A model generated the notes under the pieces. The model was not told the DNA's origin and ran no database searches. It was given only the letters and a program-made list of their open reading frames with translations. Of a stretch of DNA of 64,000 nucleotides, positions 56,856-64,000 are shown in pieces. This DNA is from Paracoccus mutanolyticus (lineage in GTDB: Bacteria; Pseudomonadota; Alphaproteobacteria; Rhodobacterales; Rhodobacteraceae), in the NCBI RefSeq assembly GCF_003285265.1, contig NZ_CP030239.1, positions 248,001-312,000 on the forward strand, in the 5' to 3' direction. Both the position numbers and the translations under genes were made by a program. Position 1 is the stretch's first letter. The number at the start of each line of letters is the position of its first letter.

Positions 56856-57940
56856 CGCGCGGCCATGAAGCGGGCCAGCCGGTCCAGCCCCTCGGCGATC
56901 TCGGCGGTGGCGCGGGCATAGCTGAAGCGCAGCGTCTGCGCGCCCCGGCGCGGATCGAAGTCGAGGCCGGGGGTGACGGCGACGCCCGCCTTGTCCAGGA
57001 TCTCGGCGCAGAAGCCCAGGCTGTCTTCGGTCAGGTTCGAGACATCGGCATAGATATAGAAGGCGCCTTCGGGCGGCGCGATCCGGGTGAACCCGATCTG
57101 CGGCAGGCGTTCCAGCATGATGCGGCGGTTTTCGGCGTAAACGGAAAGGTTTGCCTCGGCTTCCTCGATGCAGTCCAGGGCCGCCAATGCGGCCGTCTGG
57201 CTGGCGTGGGGCGGGCAGATGAACATGTTCTGAGCGATGCGTTCGACCGTGCGGACCATGGCCTCGGGCACCACCATCCAGCCCACCCGCCAGCCGGTCA
57301 TGCTGAAGTATTTCGAGAAGCTGTTGATGACAAAGACCTGGTCCGTCACCTCAAGCGCGGAATGAAAGCCGGCGCCATAGTCAAGGCCGTGATAGATCTC
57401 GTCCGAGATCAGGCTGATGCCGAGTTCGTCCGCCCGCCCAGACAGCGCCGCCAGTTCGTCCCTGCGCAGGACGGTCCCCGACGGATTGCCGGGCGAGGCG
57501 AGGATCAGGCCCTGCACATCGGCGGGCAGGTCCTGCGGGCGCGGCTGATAGCGGTCCTCGGCCCGGGTCTGGATGCCCACGGGCTCAAGCGACATGGCGC
57601 GCAGGATCTGGCGATAGCTCGGGTATCCGGGCTCGCCCAGGGCCACGCGGTCGCCGGCGTCGAACAGGGCCGAGAAGGCCAGGATGAAGGCGCCCGAGGA
57701 GCCCGGCGTCACCACCACCCGCGCGGGGTCCAGGTCGAGCCCGTACCAGCGCCGGTACAGCGCCGCGATGCCCTGGCGCAGTTCCGGCAGGCCCAGCGCC
57801 ACGGTATAGCCCAGCGGCCGATCGAGCGCGGCGGCCAGGGCCCGGCGCGCGCCCGCGGGGGCCGGGGTCGAGGGCTGGCCGACCTCCATATGGATGATGT
57901 GGCGGCCCTGGGCCTCGGCCCGGCGGGCAGCCTCCATCAC
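56852..57940 (-). CDS. Class I/II aminotransferase, N-terminus disturbed
   Basis: A PLP-dependent aminotransferase of aspartate-aminotransferase fold, 362 codons as written. Visible: HMEVGQPSTPAPAGARRALA, GYTVALGLPELRQGIAALYR, VVVTPGSSGAFILAFSALFD, ILASPGNPSGTVLRRDEL (Asn-Pro), ISDEIYHGLDYG (Asp-Tyr), the PLP lysine in VINSFSKYFSMTGWRVGWMV and the C-terminal LRFSYARATAEIAEGLDRLA (Arg). The N-terminus just upstream shows two compensating indels (adjacent frames encode FIVM before DVMEAARRAE), so the true start is probably 20-30 codons earlier, near 58000. Substrate unknown. Overlaps amiC by 4 bases. Confidence 0.85.
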   Translation of the reverse strand: MMEAARRAEAQGRHIIHMEVGQPSTPAPAGARRALAAALDRPLGYTVALGLPELRQGIAALYRRWYGLDLDPARVVVTPGSSGAFILAFSALFDAGDRVALGEPGYPSYRQILRAMSLEPVGIQTRAEDRYQPRPQDLPADVQGLILASPGNPSGTVLRRDELAALSGRADELGISLISDEIYHGLDYGAGFHSALEVTDQVFVINSFSKYFSMTGWRVGWMVVPEAMVRTVERIAQNMFICPPHASQTAALAALDCIEEAEANLSVYAENRRIMLERLPQIGFTRIAPPEGAFYIYADVSNLTEDSLGFCAEILDKAGVAVTPGLDFDPRRGAQTLRFSYARATAEIAEGLDRLARFMAAR

Positions 57941-58157
57941 GTCATGACGATGAAGCGCGTCGACCTGGCCTCGGCCGCCCAGTTTCTAAATATGGCGTCC
58001 TCATTGACCGGGGTGTTGTTGGTTTTCGGGGGTATCACAACTTGGGCGGGCGCGGTCAAGCAGGCGGGGGCGGTCAAGCCCGCGTGAAGGCGGATCGCGG
58101 CGGCCTCCAATCAGGGCGCCGAGTCCAAGGCCGATCACCGAACCGGCAGGACCCCCG
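57941..58157. other. Aminotransferase/dsbA intergenic region
   Basis: Divergent region partly containing the disturbed 5' end of the aminotransferase gene (to about 58000). A direct repeat GCGGTCAAGC occurs twice (58052-58079 region). No clear promoter or further gene was found. Confidence 0.3.
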
Positions 58158-58906
58158 ATGAAGCCGTTGTGACCGCCGCGGCGCTGGCCGCCACCAGCCT
58201 GCCCGCCCTGGCCTTCGATCCCGCGGCGATGAGCGACGCCGAAAAGGCCGCCTTCGGCGAGGCGGTGCGCGACTATCTGATGGCGAACCCCAATGTCCTG
58301 GTCGAGGCGATCAACGTGATGGAGGAGCGCCGCCTGGCCGACGAGGCGCAAAACGACAAGGTTCTGGTCCAGACCCATCGCGACGCGATCTTCAACGACG
58401 GCCACAGCTGGGTCGGCGGCAATCCCCAGGGCGATGTGACGCTGGTCGAGTTCATCGACTATCGCTGCGGCTACTGCAAGAAGATCAACCCCGAGCTTGA
58501 GGCGCTGCTGAAAGAGGACGGCAACATCCGCTTCATCCTCAAGGAGTTTCCGATCCTGACCGAGGAAAGCCAGTTGGCCGCCCGCTTTGCCGTCGCGGTC
58601 CAGCAGATCGCCGGGCCGGATGCCTACAAGAAGACGCATGACGCGCTGATGGAATCGCGCGGGCCGGTGACGCTGGAATCGCTCAAGACCCTGGCGGGCG
58701 GGGTGGGCGTCGATGCCGATGCCGTCATCAGCCGGATGAACACCGAGGAGGTGTCGGCCGTACTGCGCAAGAACCACCAGTTGGCCGAGCAGATGCGGAT
58801 CATGGGCACTCCCACCTTCATCATCGAGGGCGAGATGCTGCGCGGCATTCCGGCCCAGGGGCTGGGGCCGGTGATCGAACAGATCCGGGCGGCCAAGCAG
58901 GGCTGA
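58158..58906 (+). CDS. DsbA family thiol-disulfide oxidoreductase
   Basis: A periplasmic thioredoxin-fold protein of about 249 residues related to DsbA/Com1/BdbD. The active site CGYC is in LVEFIDYRCGYCKKINPELE, and the cis-Pro loop in RIMGTPTFIIEGEMLRGIP. The signal peptide is TAAALAATSLPALA. As written, ATG 58158 runs into TGA after MKPL; one missing base before ACCGCC would join it to the rest. A GTG at 58169 opens the frame but leaves a truncated signal. It likely forms or isomerises disulfides in exported proteins. It diverges from the aminotransferase gene. Confidence 0.85.
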
Positions 58907-58940
58907 AACAGGCGCCGCCCGGCCCGGTGGCGCGGGCGGC

Positions 58941-58966
58941 ATGGGTATTTGACCAACAAGGAAACG
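58941..58966 (+). repeat. Dispersed 3' box, divergent copy
   Basis: ATGGGTATTTGACCAACAAG then GAAACG, between the convergent dsbA-like and ispG stops. It combines the GGCATGGGTATTTG start of B copies with the CAAGGAAA end of A copies, linking the two variants. Confidence 0.5.
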
Positions 58967-58979
58967 CGAGCGGCGCGCG

Positions 58980-60113
58980 CTATTCGGCGGCCTGGTTTCC
59001 GGCTGCCTCGGCCGCCTCGAGTTCGGCGGCGCGTTGTTCGACCAACTGGACGATGTGATCGATCATCTGGTCGTTGGTCATCTTGTGATCCTGCCGGCCG
59101 GCCAGGTAGACCATGCCCGAGCCCGCGCCGCCGCCGGTAAAGCCGATGTCGGTCATCAACGCCTCGCCCGGACCGTTCACCACGCAACCGATGATCGACA
59201 GGCTCATGGGGGTCTTGATGTGTTCGAGCCGCTTTTCCAGGGTTTCGACCGTCTTGATGACGTTGAAGCCCTGGCGTGCGCAGCTGGGGCAGGAGATGAT
59301 CTGCACGCCCCGGGTGCGCAGGCCAAGGGATTTCAGGATCTCGAACCCAACCTTGACCTCTTCGACGGGATCGGCGGACAGGCTGACGCGGATCGTGTCG
59401 CCGATGCCCATCCACAGGAGGTTGCCAAGGCCGATGGCGGATTTGACCGTGCCGGCCATCAGGCCGCCGGCCTCGGTGATGCCGAGATGGATCGGGGCGT
59501 CGGTCGCCTCGGCCAGTTGCTGATAGGCGGCGGCGGCCAGGAAGACGTCGCTGGCCTTCACGCTGATCTTGAATTCGTGGAAGTCGTTGTCCTGCAGGAT
59601 CCGGATGTGGTCGAGGCCGGATTCCACCATCGCATCCGGGCAGGGCTCGCCGTATTTTTCCAGCAGATGCTTTTCCAGGCTGCCGGCGTTGACGCCGATG
59701 CGGATCGAGCAGCCGTGGTCGCGCGCGGCCTTGATGACCTCGCGCACCCGGCTTTCGTCGCCGATGTTGCCGGGGTTGATGCGCAGGCAGGCGGCGCCCG
59801 CCTCGGCCGCCTCGATGGCGCGCTTGTAGTGGAAATGGATGTCGGCCACGATCGGCACCGGGCTTTCGCGGCAGATTTCGCGCAAGGCGCGGGTCGAGGC
59901 CTCGTCCGGGGTCGAGACGCGGACGATATCGGCGCCCACATCGGCCGAGCGGATGATCTGGTCCAGCGTGGCGCGCACGTCGCTGGTGTCGGTGTTCGTC
60001 ATCGTCTGCACGCTGATCGGGGCATCGCCACCGACCGGAACGCGCCCGACCATGATCTGGCGGGATTTGCGGCGGTCGATGTTGCGCCAGGGACGGATCG
60101 GGTTCAGCGACAT
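58980..60113 (-). CDS. ispG: 4-hydroxy-3-methylbut-2-enyl diphosphate synthase (flavodoxin)
   Basis: A 377-residue IspG/GcpE, the penultimate enzyme of the MEP isoprenoid pathway, which carries a 4Fe-4S cluster. The barrel domain begins [20 protein letters not shown] with [10 protein letters not shown]. Later come [20 protein letters not shown] and the cluster Cys residues in [19 protein letters not shown] and [20 protein letters not shown] (three Cys in total). The C-terminus has a Glu/Ala-rich tail. Complete, without frame errors. Downstream of the RodZ-like gene on the same strand (120-bp gap). Confidence 0.96.
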   Translation of the reverse strand: MSLNPIRPWRNIDRRKSRQIMVGRVPVGGDAPISVQTMTNTDTSDVRATLDQIIRSADVGADIVRVSTPDEASTRALREICRESPVPIVADIHFHYKRAIEAAEAGAACLRINPGNIGDESRVREVIKAARDHGCSIRIGVNAGSLEKHLLEKYGEPCPDAMVESGLDHIRILQDNDFHEFKISVKASDVFLAAAAYQQLAEATDAPIHLGITEAGGLMAGTVKSAIGLGNLLWMGIGDTIRVSLSADPVEEVKVGFEILKSLGLRTRGVQIISCPSCARQGFNVIKTVETLEKRLEHIKTPMSLSIIGCVVNGPGEALMTDIGFTGGGAGSGMVYLAGRQDHKMTNDQMIDHIVQLVEQRAAELEAAEAAGNQAAE

Positions 60114-60232
60114 GGCGGGGGCCTTTTCAGCACCGGGAGGGGGGACAGGCCAGACATAGGCTCATGCGGCAGGCCGGGCAAGCCACCGCCCGCCCGAAGC
60201 CCTTGAAGTTCGCGTGACAGGGCCCGGCGCGC

Positions 60233-61465
60233 CTATTCCTGCGCGCTGCCGTTGCCGGCGGGCTCGGCGGCCGCCAGCGCGATCATCTGCGCCAGTTCCG
60301 GATCCTTGGCCGGATCGGCGAAGGCGTATTGGCTGGTCAGGGCATTGGCCGAAAGCTCGATGTTCTTGACCACGCGGGCGCCGGGGGCCGCCGGGCCATA
60401 GGTCCGGCCATTGACCGCGAAATAGACCGCGCCCGAGTTCCCCGTCCGCAACAAGGGCGGCTGCTCCAGCGCCGGCAGGGTGAAGCGTTCGCCCGCATCC
60501 ATCGTCTTTTCCAGCAGCACGGTGCCGTCGGCCGAACTGACGCGGACCCAGGCGGGACGCGCGGCCAGGATCTGGATTCCCTGCGCCTGGGGCAGCGCGG
60601 CCTGAAGGGCGGGGGCCTGCGGCATGGGCGGGCCGAAGGCCTGCCCCGCGGCCGCGGTCTGGATGGGACGGGTCGCAGCCTCGGTCGCCTGGGCAATGGC
60701 GGTTTCGGGCTGCATGGCGGGCGATTTCAACCCCGGGTCGATGGCGGCGATGGGGCCGTCGCGGGCGACAAGAATCGGAACCTCCAAGGCCTCGGGGCGA
60801 TAGGAGCCGTCGACCCCTTCCGGCCGGGGCAGGTTGACCTGCGCCGATTCGACGGTTTCGGGCACCGCCGCCTCTTGCACGGGATCCAGCGCGGCGATGG
60901 CGCCGGGGGCCTGGTCGCCGGGCATCAGGTTGACCTTCTGCACCTCTTGCAGGACGGACCAGCCGCCATAGCCCAGACCGCAGGCCAGAAGCACCATGAC
61001 CAGGACCGAGCCGATGGCCCGCGGCTCGACGCCGGACCACATGCTTTCGGGCTTGGGCAGAAAGATCGGATGCGGGTTGGCCAGCGCCTCGGCCGGGTCG
61101 GCGGCGCGGCGCAGGGCCTTGATGCCCGGGACCGGGGCCATGCCGGTGGTCGGCTGAAACCCCGATTCATGGCAGAAGCGGCGAAAGGTCCATTCTGGGT
61201 CCATCCCCAGGTAGCGGGCATAGGAGCGGACATAGCCCGCCACGAAGCTGGGCGCGTCGAAGACCGAGATGTCGCAATTCTCGATCGCGGCGACATAGGA
61301 CGCGCGGATGCGCAATTCGCGCTGGACATCGAGCAGCGACTTTCCAAGCGTGGCGCGTTCGCCCCGCATCACATCGCCCAGCCGGATGTCCGGATCATCG
61401 AAACCGGGTGGCAGATCTGCCTGCCCATCATGCTGCAACGGGGGAGTCCCCCTCAGCCCGATCAT
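60233..61465 (-). CDS. rodZ: RodZ-like helix-turn-helix membrane protein
   Basis: A 410-residue bitopic protein. The cytoplasmic N-terminal domain (residues ~30-100) is a RodZ/HTH_25 type fold: RLGDVMRGERATLGKSLLDV then QRELRIRASYVAAIENCDIS and SFVAGYVRSYARYLGMDPEW. One membrane helix near residue 175 (AIGSVLVMVLLACGLGYGGW). A long Pro/Ala-rich linker leads to a DUF4115 beta domain at the C-terminus (ILAARPAWVRVSSADGTVLL, GERFTLPALEQPPLLRTGNS). RodZ links MreB filaments to the wall machinery, fitting the mre operon at 11745-17321. Start ATG 61463-61465 is tentative; the first 25 residues are not conserved. Confidence 0.9.
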   Translation of the reverse strand: MIGLRGTPPLQHDGQADLPPGFDDPDIRLGDVMRGERATLGKSLLDVQRELRIRASYVAAIENCDISVFDAPSFVAGYVRSYARYLGMDPEWTFRRFCHESGFQPTTGMAPVPGIKALRRAADPAEALANPHPIFLPKPESMWSGVEPRAIGSVLVMVLLACGLGYGGWSVLQEVQKVNLMPGDQAPGAIAALDPVQEAAVPETVESAQVNLPRPEGVDGSYRPEALEVPILVARDGPIAAIDPGLKSPAMQPETAIAQATEAATRPIQTAAAGQAFGPPMPQAPALQAALPQAQGIQILAARPAWVRVSSADGTVLLEKTMDAGERFTLPALEQPPLLRTGNSGAVYFAVNGRTYGPAAPGARVVKNIELSANALTSQYAFADPAKDPELAQMIALAAAEPAGNGSAQE

Positions 61466-61571
61466 TACGCCTGCCTCATTTTGCCGATGTTTATCTCCCG
61501 AATCAGGAGACTCTCATACGCTCATTAAAGCAAGGTTATCACGGGCGCGAGAGCTTAGCATCCCCCGTCCG

Positions 61572-62807
61572 TCACGCCACACTCGCCGAGCGGTTGAGCT
61601 TGCACATAGACCACAGTGCATCCATCGCCTTGACCAGCCCGTCGATTTCGCGCGGAGCGTGTACCGGCGAGGGCGTGAACCGCAGCCGCTCGGTCCCGCG
61701 GGGGACGGTGGGGAAGTTGATCGGCTGGACGTAGATGCCGAAGTCGGCCAGCAGCATGTCGGACAGCGCCTTGCAGTGGACCGGATTGCCGACATGGACC
61801 GGCACGATATGGCTGCCGTGGTCCATGATCGGCATGCCCAGGCCGCGCAGCCGCATCTTCAGGATGCGGGCGTTCAGCTGCTGCTGGTCGCGCAGGACCT
61901 GTCCCTCGGCCGTCTTCAGGAAGGCGATCGAGGCCGCCGCGCCCGCCGCCACCGCAGGCGGCAGCGAGGTGGTGAAGATGAAGCCCGGAGCATAGGAGCG
62001 GATCGCGTCCACCATCCTGGCCGAAGCGGCGATATAGCCCCCGAAGACACCGAAGGCCTTGCCCAGCGTGCCGTTGAAGATGTCGATGCGGCCCGCAAGC
62101 CCGTCGCGTTCCGCCACGCCGCCGCCGCGCGGACCGTACATGCCGACGGCATGGACCTCGTCCAGATAGGTCAGGGCATTGAATTCCTGCGCCAGATCGC
62201 AGATTGCCGCGATGGGGCCGAAATCGCCGTCCATCGAATAGATCGATTCGAACGCGATCAGCTTCGGCGCCGCCGGATCGTCGGCCTCCAGCAGTTCGCG
62301 CAGATGGGCCACGTCGTTGTGGCGGAAGATGCGTTTGGCGCCGTCGAACCGCTTGATCCCCTCGATCATCGAGGCGTGGTTCAGCGCGTCGGAATAGATG
62401 ATCAGGCCGGGAAACAGCTTGCGCAGCGTCGAAAGCGTCGCGTCATTGGCGATATAGGCGCTGGAAAAGACCAGCGACGCCTCTTTGCCGTGCAGGTCGG
62501 CCAGTTCGGTTTCCAGCCGCTTGTGATAGATCGTGGTGCCCGAGATGTTGCGCGTGCCCCCCGAGCCCGCGCCGGTGGCGTCCAGCGCCTCGTGCATGGC
62601 GGCCAGGACGACGGGGTGCTGGCCCATGCCCAGATAGTCGTTGCCGCACCAGACCGTGATCTCGCTTTCCGTCCCGTCGGGTCGCGTCCAGATGGCCTTG
62701 GGATAGGCACCCTTGCGGCGCTCGATATCGATGAACGTCCGATACCGGCCTTCCTCGTGCAGTTTGCCGATGGCCTGATCGAGGGCGGCTGAATAGTCCA
62801 TCTTCAT
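61572..62807 (-). CDS. hemA: 5-aminolevulinate synthase
   Basis: A 411-residue PLP enzyme condensing glycine and succinyl-CoA to 5-aminolevulinate (C4 pathway), first step of heme and related tetrapyrroles, diagnostic for Alphaproteobacteria among bacteria. Start [20 protein letters not shown]. Motifs: [77 protein letters not shown], the PLP lysine in [18 protein letters not shown], and [20 protein letters not shown]. An Fnr-type box lies 62 bases upstream, indicating oxygen control. Confidence 0.96.
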   Translation of the reverse strand: MKMDYSAALDQAIGKLHEEGRYRTFIDIERRKGAYPKAIWTRPDGTESEITVWCGNDYLGMGQHPVVLAAMHEALDATGAGSGGTRNISGTTIYHKRLETELADLHGKEASLVFSSAYIANDATLSTLRKLFPGLIIYSDALNHASMIEGIKRFDGAKRIFRHNDVAHLRELLEADDPAAPKLIAFESIYSMDGDFGPIAAICDLAQEFNALTYLDEVHAVGMYGPRGGGVAERDGLAGRIDIFNGTLGKAFGVFGGYIAASARMVDAIRSYAPGFIFTTSLPPAVAAGAAASIAFLKTAEGQVLRDQQQLNARILKMRLRGLGMPIMDHGSHIVPVHVGNPVHCKALSDMLLADFGIYVQPINFPTVPRGTERLRFTPSPVHAPREIDGLVKAMDALWSMCKLNRSASVA

Positions 62808-62868
62808 CCCTTGCCTTGCTTGAACTTGCTTGCTTGGGGGATCATGGTCCGATCCCGCGGGTTACGAC

Positions 62869-62882
62869 TTGATACGTGTCAA
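62869..62882. promoter_or_regulatory. Fnr/FnrL-type box upstream of hemA
   Basis: TTGATACGTGTCAA, matching the FNR consensus TTGATNNNNATCAA except for one base (G for A in the right half). Symmetry extends outward (GAC ... GTC, 62866-62885). FnrL control of hemA is known in Rhodobacter sphaeroides. The site also lies 88 bases before the divergent M20 peptidase gene, so it could affect either. Confidence 0.7.
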
Positions 62883-62969
62883 GTCGCAGAAAATATAGGG
62901 CCAAAATGTCGCATTACGACCATGGGATCACATGATCCATCTTATGAAATCGGTCAGGAAAGCTTGAAA

Positions 62970-64000
62970 ATGCACGAAAACAGCAGAATCGAAGAAATAG
63001 TTTCAACGCTTGATGCCACTCTACCACAGGCGCTGGACCGGCTGTGCGCCTTTTTGCGAATCCCGTCCATTTCGACAGATCCGGCGCATCGGGGCGACGT
63101 CCGGCGGGCCGCGGAATGGCTGTGCGCGGAACTGGCGGGGCTGGGATTCGCGGCCGCCGTCCGCGACACGCCCGGCCATCCGATGGTGGTGGCCCATTCC
63201 CCCAAGGGCGCGCGGCGGCCCGTGCTGTTCTATGGCCATTACGACGTGCAGCCCGTCGATCCGCTGGAGCTTTGGGATCGTCCGCCCTTCGACCCCGAAA
63301 TCCAGGACACGCCACAGGGACGCGTGATCCGCGCCCGTGGCGCCGCCGACGACAAGGGCCAGCTGATGACCTTTGTCGAGGCTGTGCGCGCCTGGAAGGC
63401 GATTCACGGCGCCCTGCCCTCGGACCTGATCCTGCTGTTCGAGGGCGAGGAGGAGTCCGGCTCGCCCAGCCTGCGGCCCTTTCTGCGCGAGAATGCGGAG
63501 GAATTGCGCGCCGGCATCGCGCTGATCTGCGACACCGGGCTTTATGCCGATGGCCGCCCCGCGATCACCACCCAGTTGCGCGGCCTGCTGGGCGAGGAGA
63601 TCACCGTCCGCGCTGCCGACCGCGACCTGCACTCGGGCAGCTTCGGCGGGCTGGCCGCGAACCCGATCCAGGTGCTGGTCAACGCCTTGGCGACCGTCAA
63701 GGACGACAGCGGGCGGATCACCCTGCCGGGCTTCTACGACGGGGTCGAGGAGCTGTCCGACCAGCTGCGCGCCGACTGGGAAAGCCTGGGCTTCGACGCG
63801 GGCGACTTCCTGTCGCGTGTCGGCCTGAAGCATCCCGTGGGCGAACGTGGGCGCATGGCGCTGGAGATGGTCTGGAACCGCCCGACCTTCGAAATCAACG
63901 GCATCACCGGAGGTTATACCGGCGAAGGGTTCAAGACCGTCCTTCCCGCCGAGGCGCGCGCCAAGGTCAGCTTCCGCCTGACCGGCACCCAGGATCCGCA
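62970..64000 (+). CDS. M20 family dipeptidase, 5' part
   Basis: The first 343 residues of a metallopeptidase of the M20 family (PepV/CNDP-like dipeptidases), cut by the window end. ATG 62970 follows CAGGAAAGC. Start HENSRIEEIVSTLDATLPQA. Metal-binding motifs: PVLFYGHYDVQPVDPLELWD (His, Asp), ARGAADDKGQLMTFVEAVRA (Asp), and LLFEGEEESGSPSLRPFLRE (Glu pair), then SGSFGGLAANPIQVLVNALA of the lid domain. Frame open to position 64000. Likely a cytoplasmic peptidase cleaving dipeptides, which would suit the dpp importer encoded in the same window, though the two are not adjacent. Confidence 0.92.
   Translation, partial: MHENSRIEEIVSTLDATLPQALDRLCAFLRIPSISTDPAHRGDVRRAAEWLCAELAGLGFAAAVRDTPGHPMVVAHSPKGARRPVLFYGHYDVQPVDPLELWDRPPFDPEIQDTPQGRVIRARGAADDKGQLMTFVEAVRAWKAIHGALPSDLILLFEGEEESGSPSLRPFLRENAEELRAGIALICDTGLYADGRPAITTQLRGLLGEEITVRAADRDLHSGSFGGLAANPIQVLVNALATVKDDSGRITLPGFYDGVEELSDQLRADWESLGFDAGDFLSRVGLKHPVGERGRMALEMVWNRPTFEINGITGGYTGEGFKTVLPAEARAKVSFRLTGTQDP

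Noticed and set aside
52914..56921. 1335-codon open frame on the plus strand
   Set aside because: Antisense to mrcA and amiC, which have complete catalytic motifs. Composition is that of a GC-driven shadow frame.

Overview
The window looks like chromosomal DNA of a Paracoccus-like member of the Rhodobacteraceae (Alphaproteobacteria). This rests on the very high GC content, strong G/C third-position bias, a 5-aminolevulinate synthase (C4-pathway hemA) with an Fnr-type box, the mreBCD-mrdA-rodA order, a DUF3422 protein, and Rhodobacteraceae-like protein sequences throughout. The genus is an inference. No tRNA, rRNA, CRISPR array, prophage or defence island was seen.

Layout: 1-1159, end of a Mn/Fe/Zn ABC importer (two permeases). 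1220-3043, a ygiC/ygiB pair. 3221-5077, KDPG aldolase and an MFS transporter. 5130-6580, a complete IS1182-type insertion sequence. 6640-9562, xseA and purD. 9693-11427, a leucine-rich leader peptide followed by leuA. 11745-17321, the rod-shape operon mreB-mreC-mreD-mrdA-rodA. 17323-19759, a hydroxyacid dehydrogenase and a damaged manC. 19868-27197, a RutR-type repressor diverging from a carbamoylase, a dihydropyrimidinase and an ABC importer, read as reductive pyrimidine catabolism with a textbook RutR operator between them. 27239-28002, no recognisable gene. 28003-30756, an ArsC/Spx-like protein, a DUF3422 protein, an L,D-transpeptidase and a small hypothetical gene. 30917-33779, a scrambled pntAB locus containing pieces of other genes. 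33961-37107, yceI, then rpsF-rpsR-rplI and a membrane protein. 37108-40997, lactate genes lldP-lldR-lldD behind three GntR-type operators. 40948-42864, an SDR dehydrogenase and a lysine 2,3-aminomutase-like radical SAM protein. 42920-48160, dppABCDF on the minus strand. 48640-50477, psuK-psuG. 50474-52831, a patatin-like lipase and prfB. 53019-57940, mrcA, amiC and an aminotransferase. 58158-62807, a DsbA-like protein, ispG, a RodZ-like protein and hemA. 62970-64000, the start of an M20 peptidase.

The genes form three functional blocks. Envelope growth is covered by mreBCD, PBP2, RodA, RodZ, PBP1a, AmiC and an L,D-transpeptidase. Nitrogen and carbon scavenging is covered by pyrimidine, pseudouridine, dipeptide and lactate uptake and breakdown. 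The rest is housekeeping (ribosomal proteins, RF2, isoprenoid, heme, purine and leucine synthesis).

Quality warning: at least 20 single-base frameshifts break otherwise well-conserved genes, including essential ones such as rpsF. Three loci (manC, psuG, pntAB) contain blocks of unrelated sequence. Base-calling and assembly errors are the simplest explanation for most of this. I type genes with simple indels as CDS spanning the inferred full gene, and genes with missing or replaced blocks as pseudogene.

The observations I consider most worth following up are: a leucine-codon leader whose Leu codons are complementary to the leuA ribosome-binding site; a dispersed intergenic box found about ten times near gene 3' ends, sometimes within a larger hairpin element; the rpsF leader, which can form a pseudoknot; and the mosaic pntAB locus.
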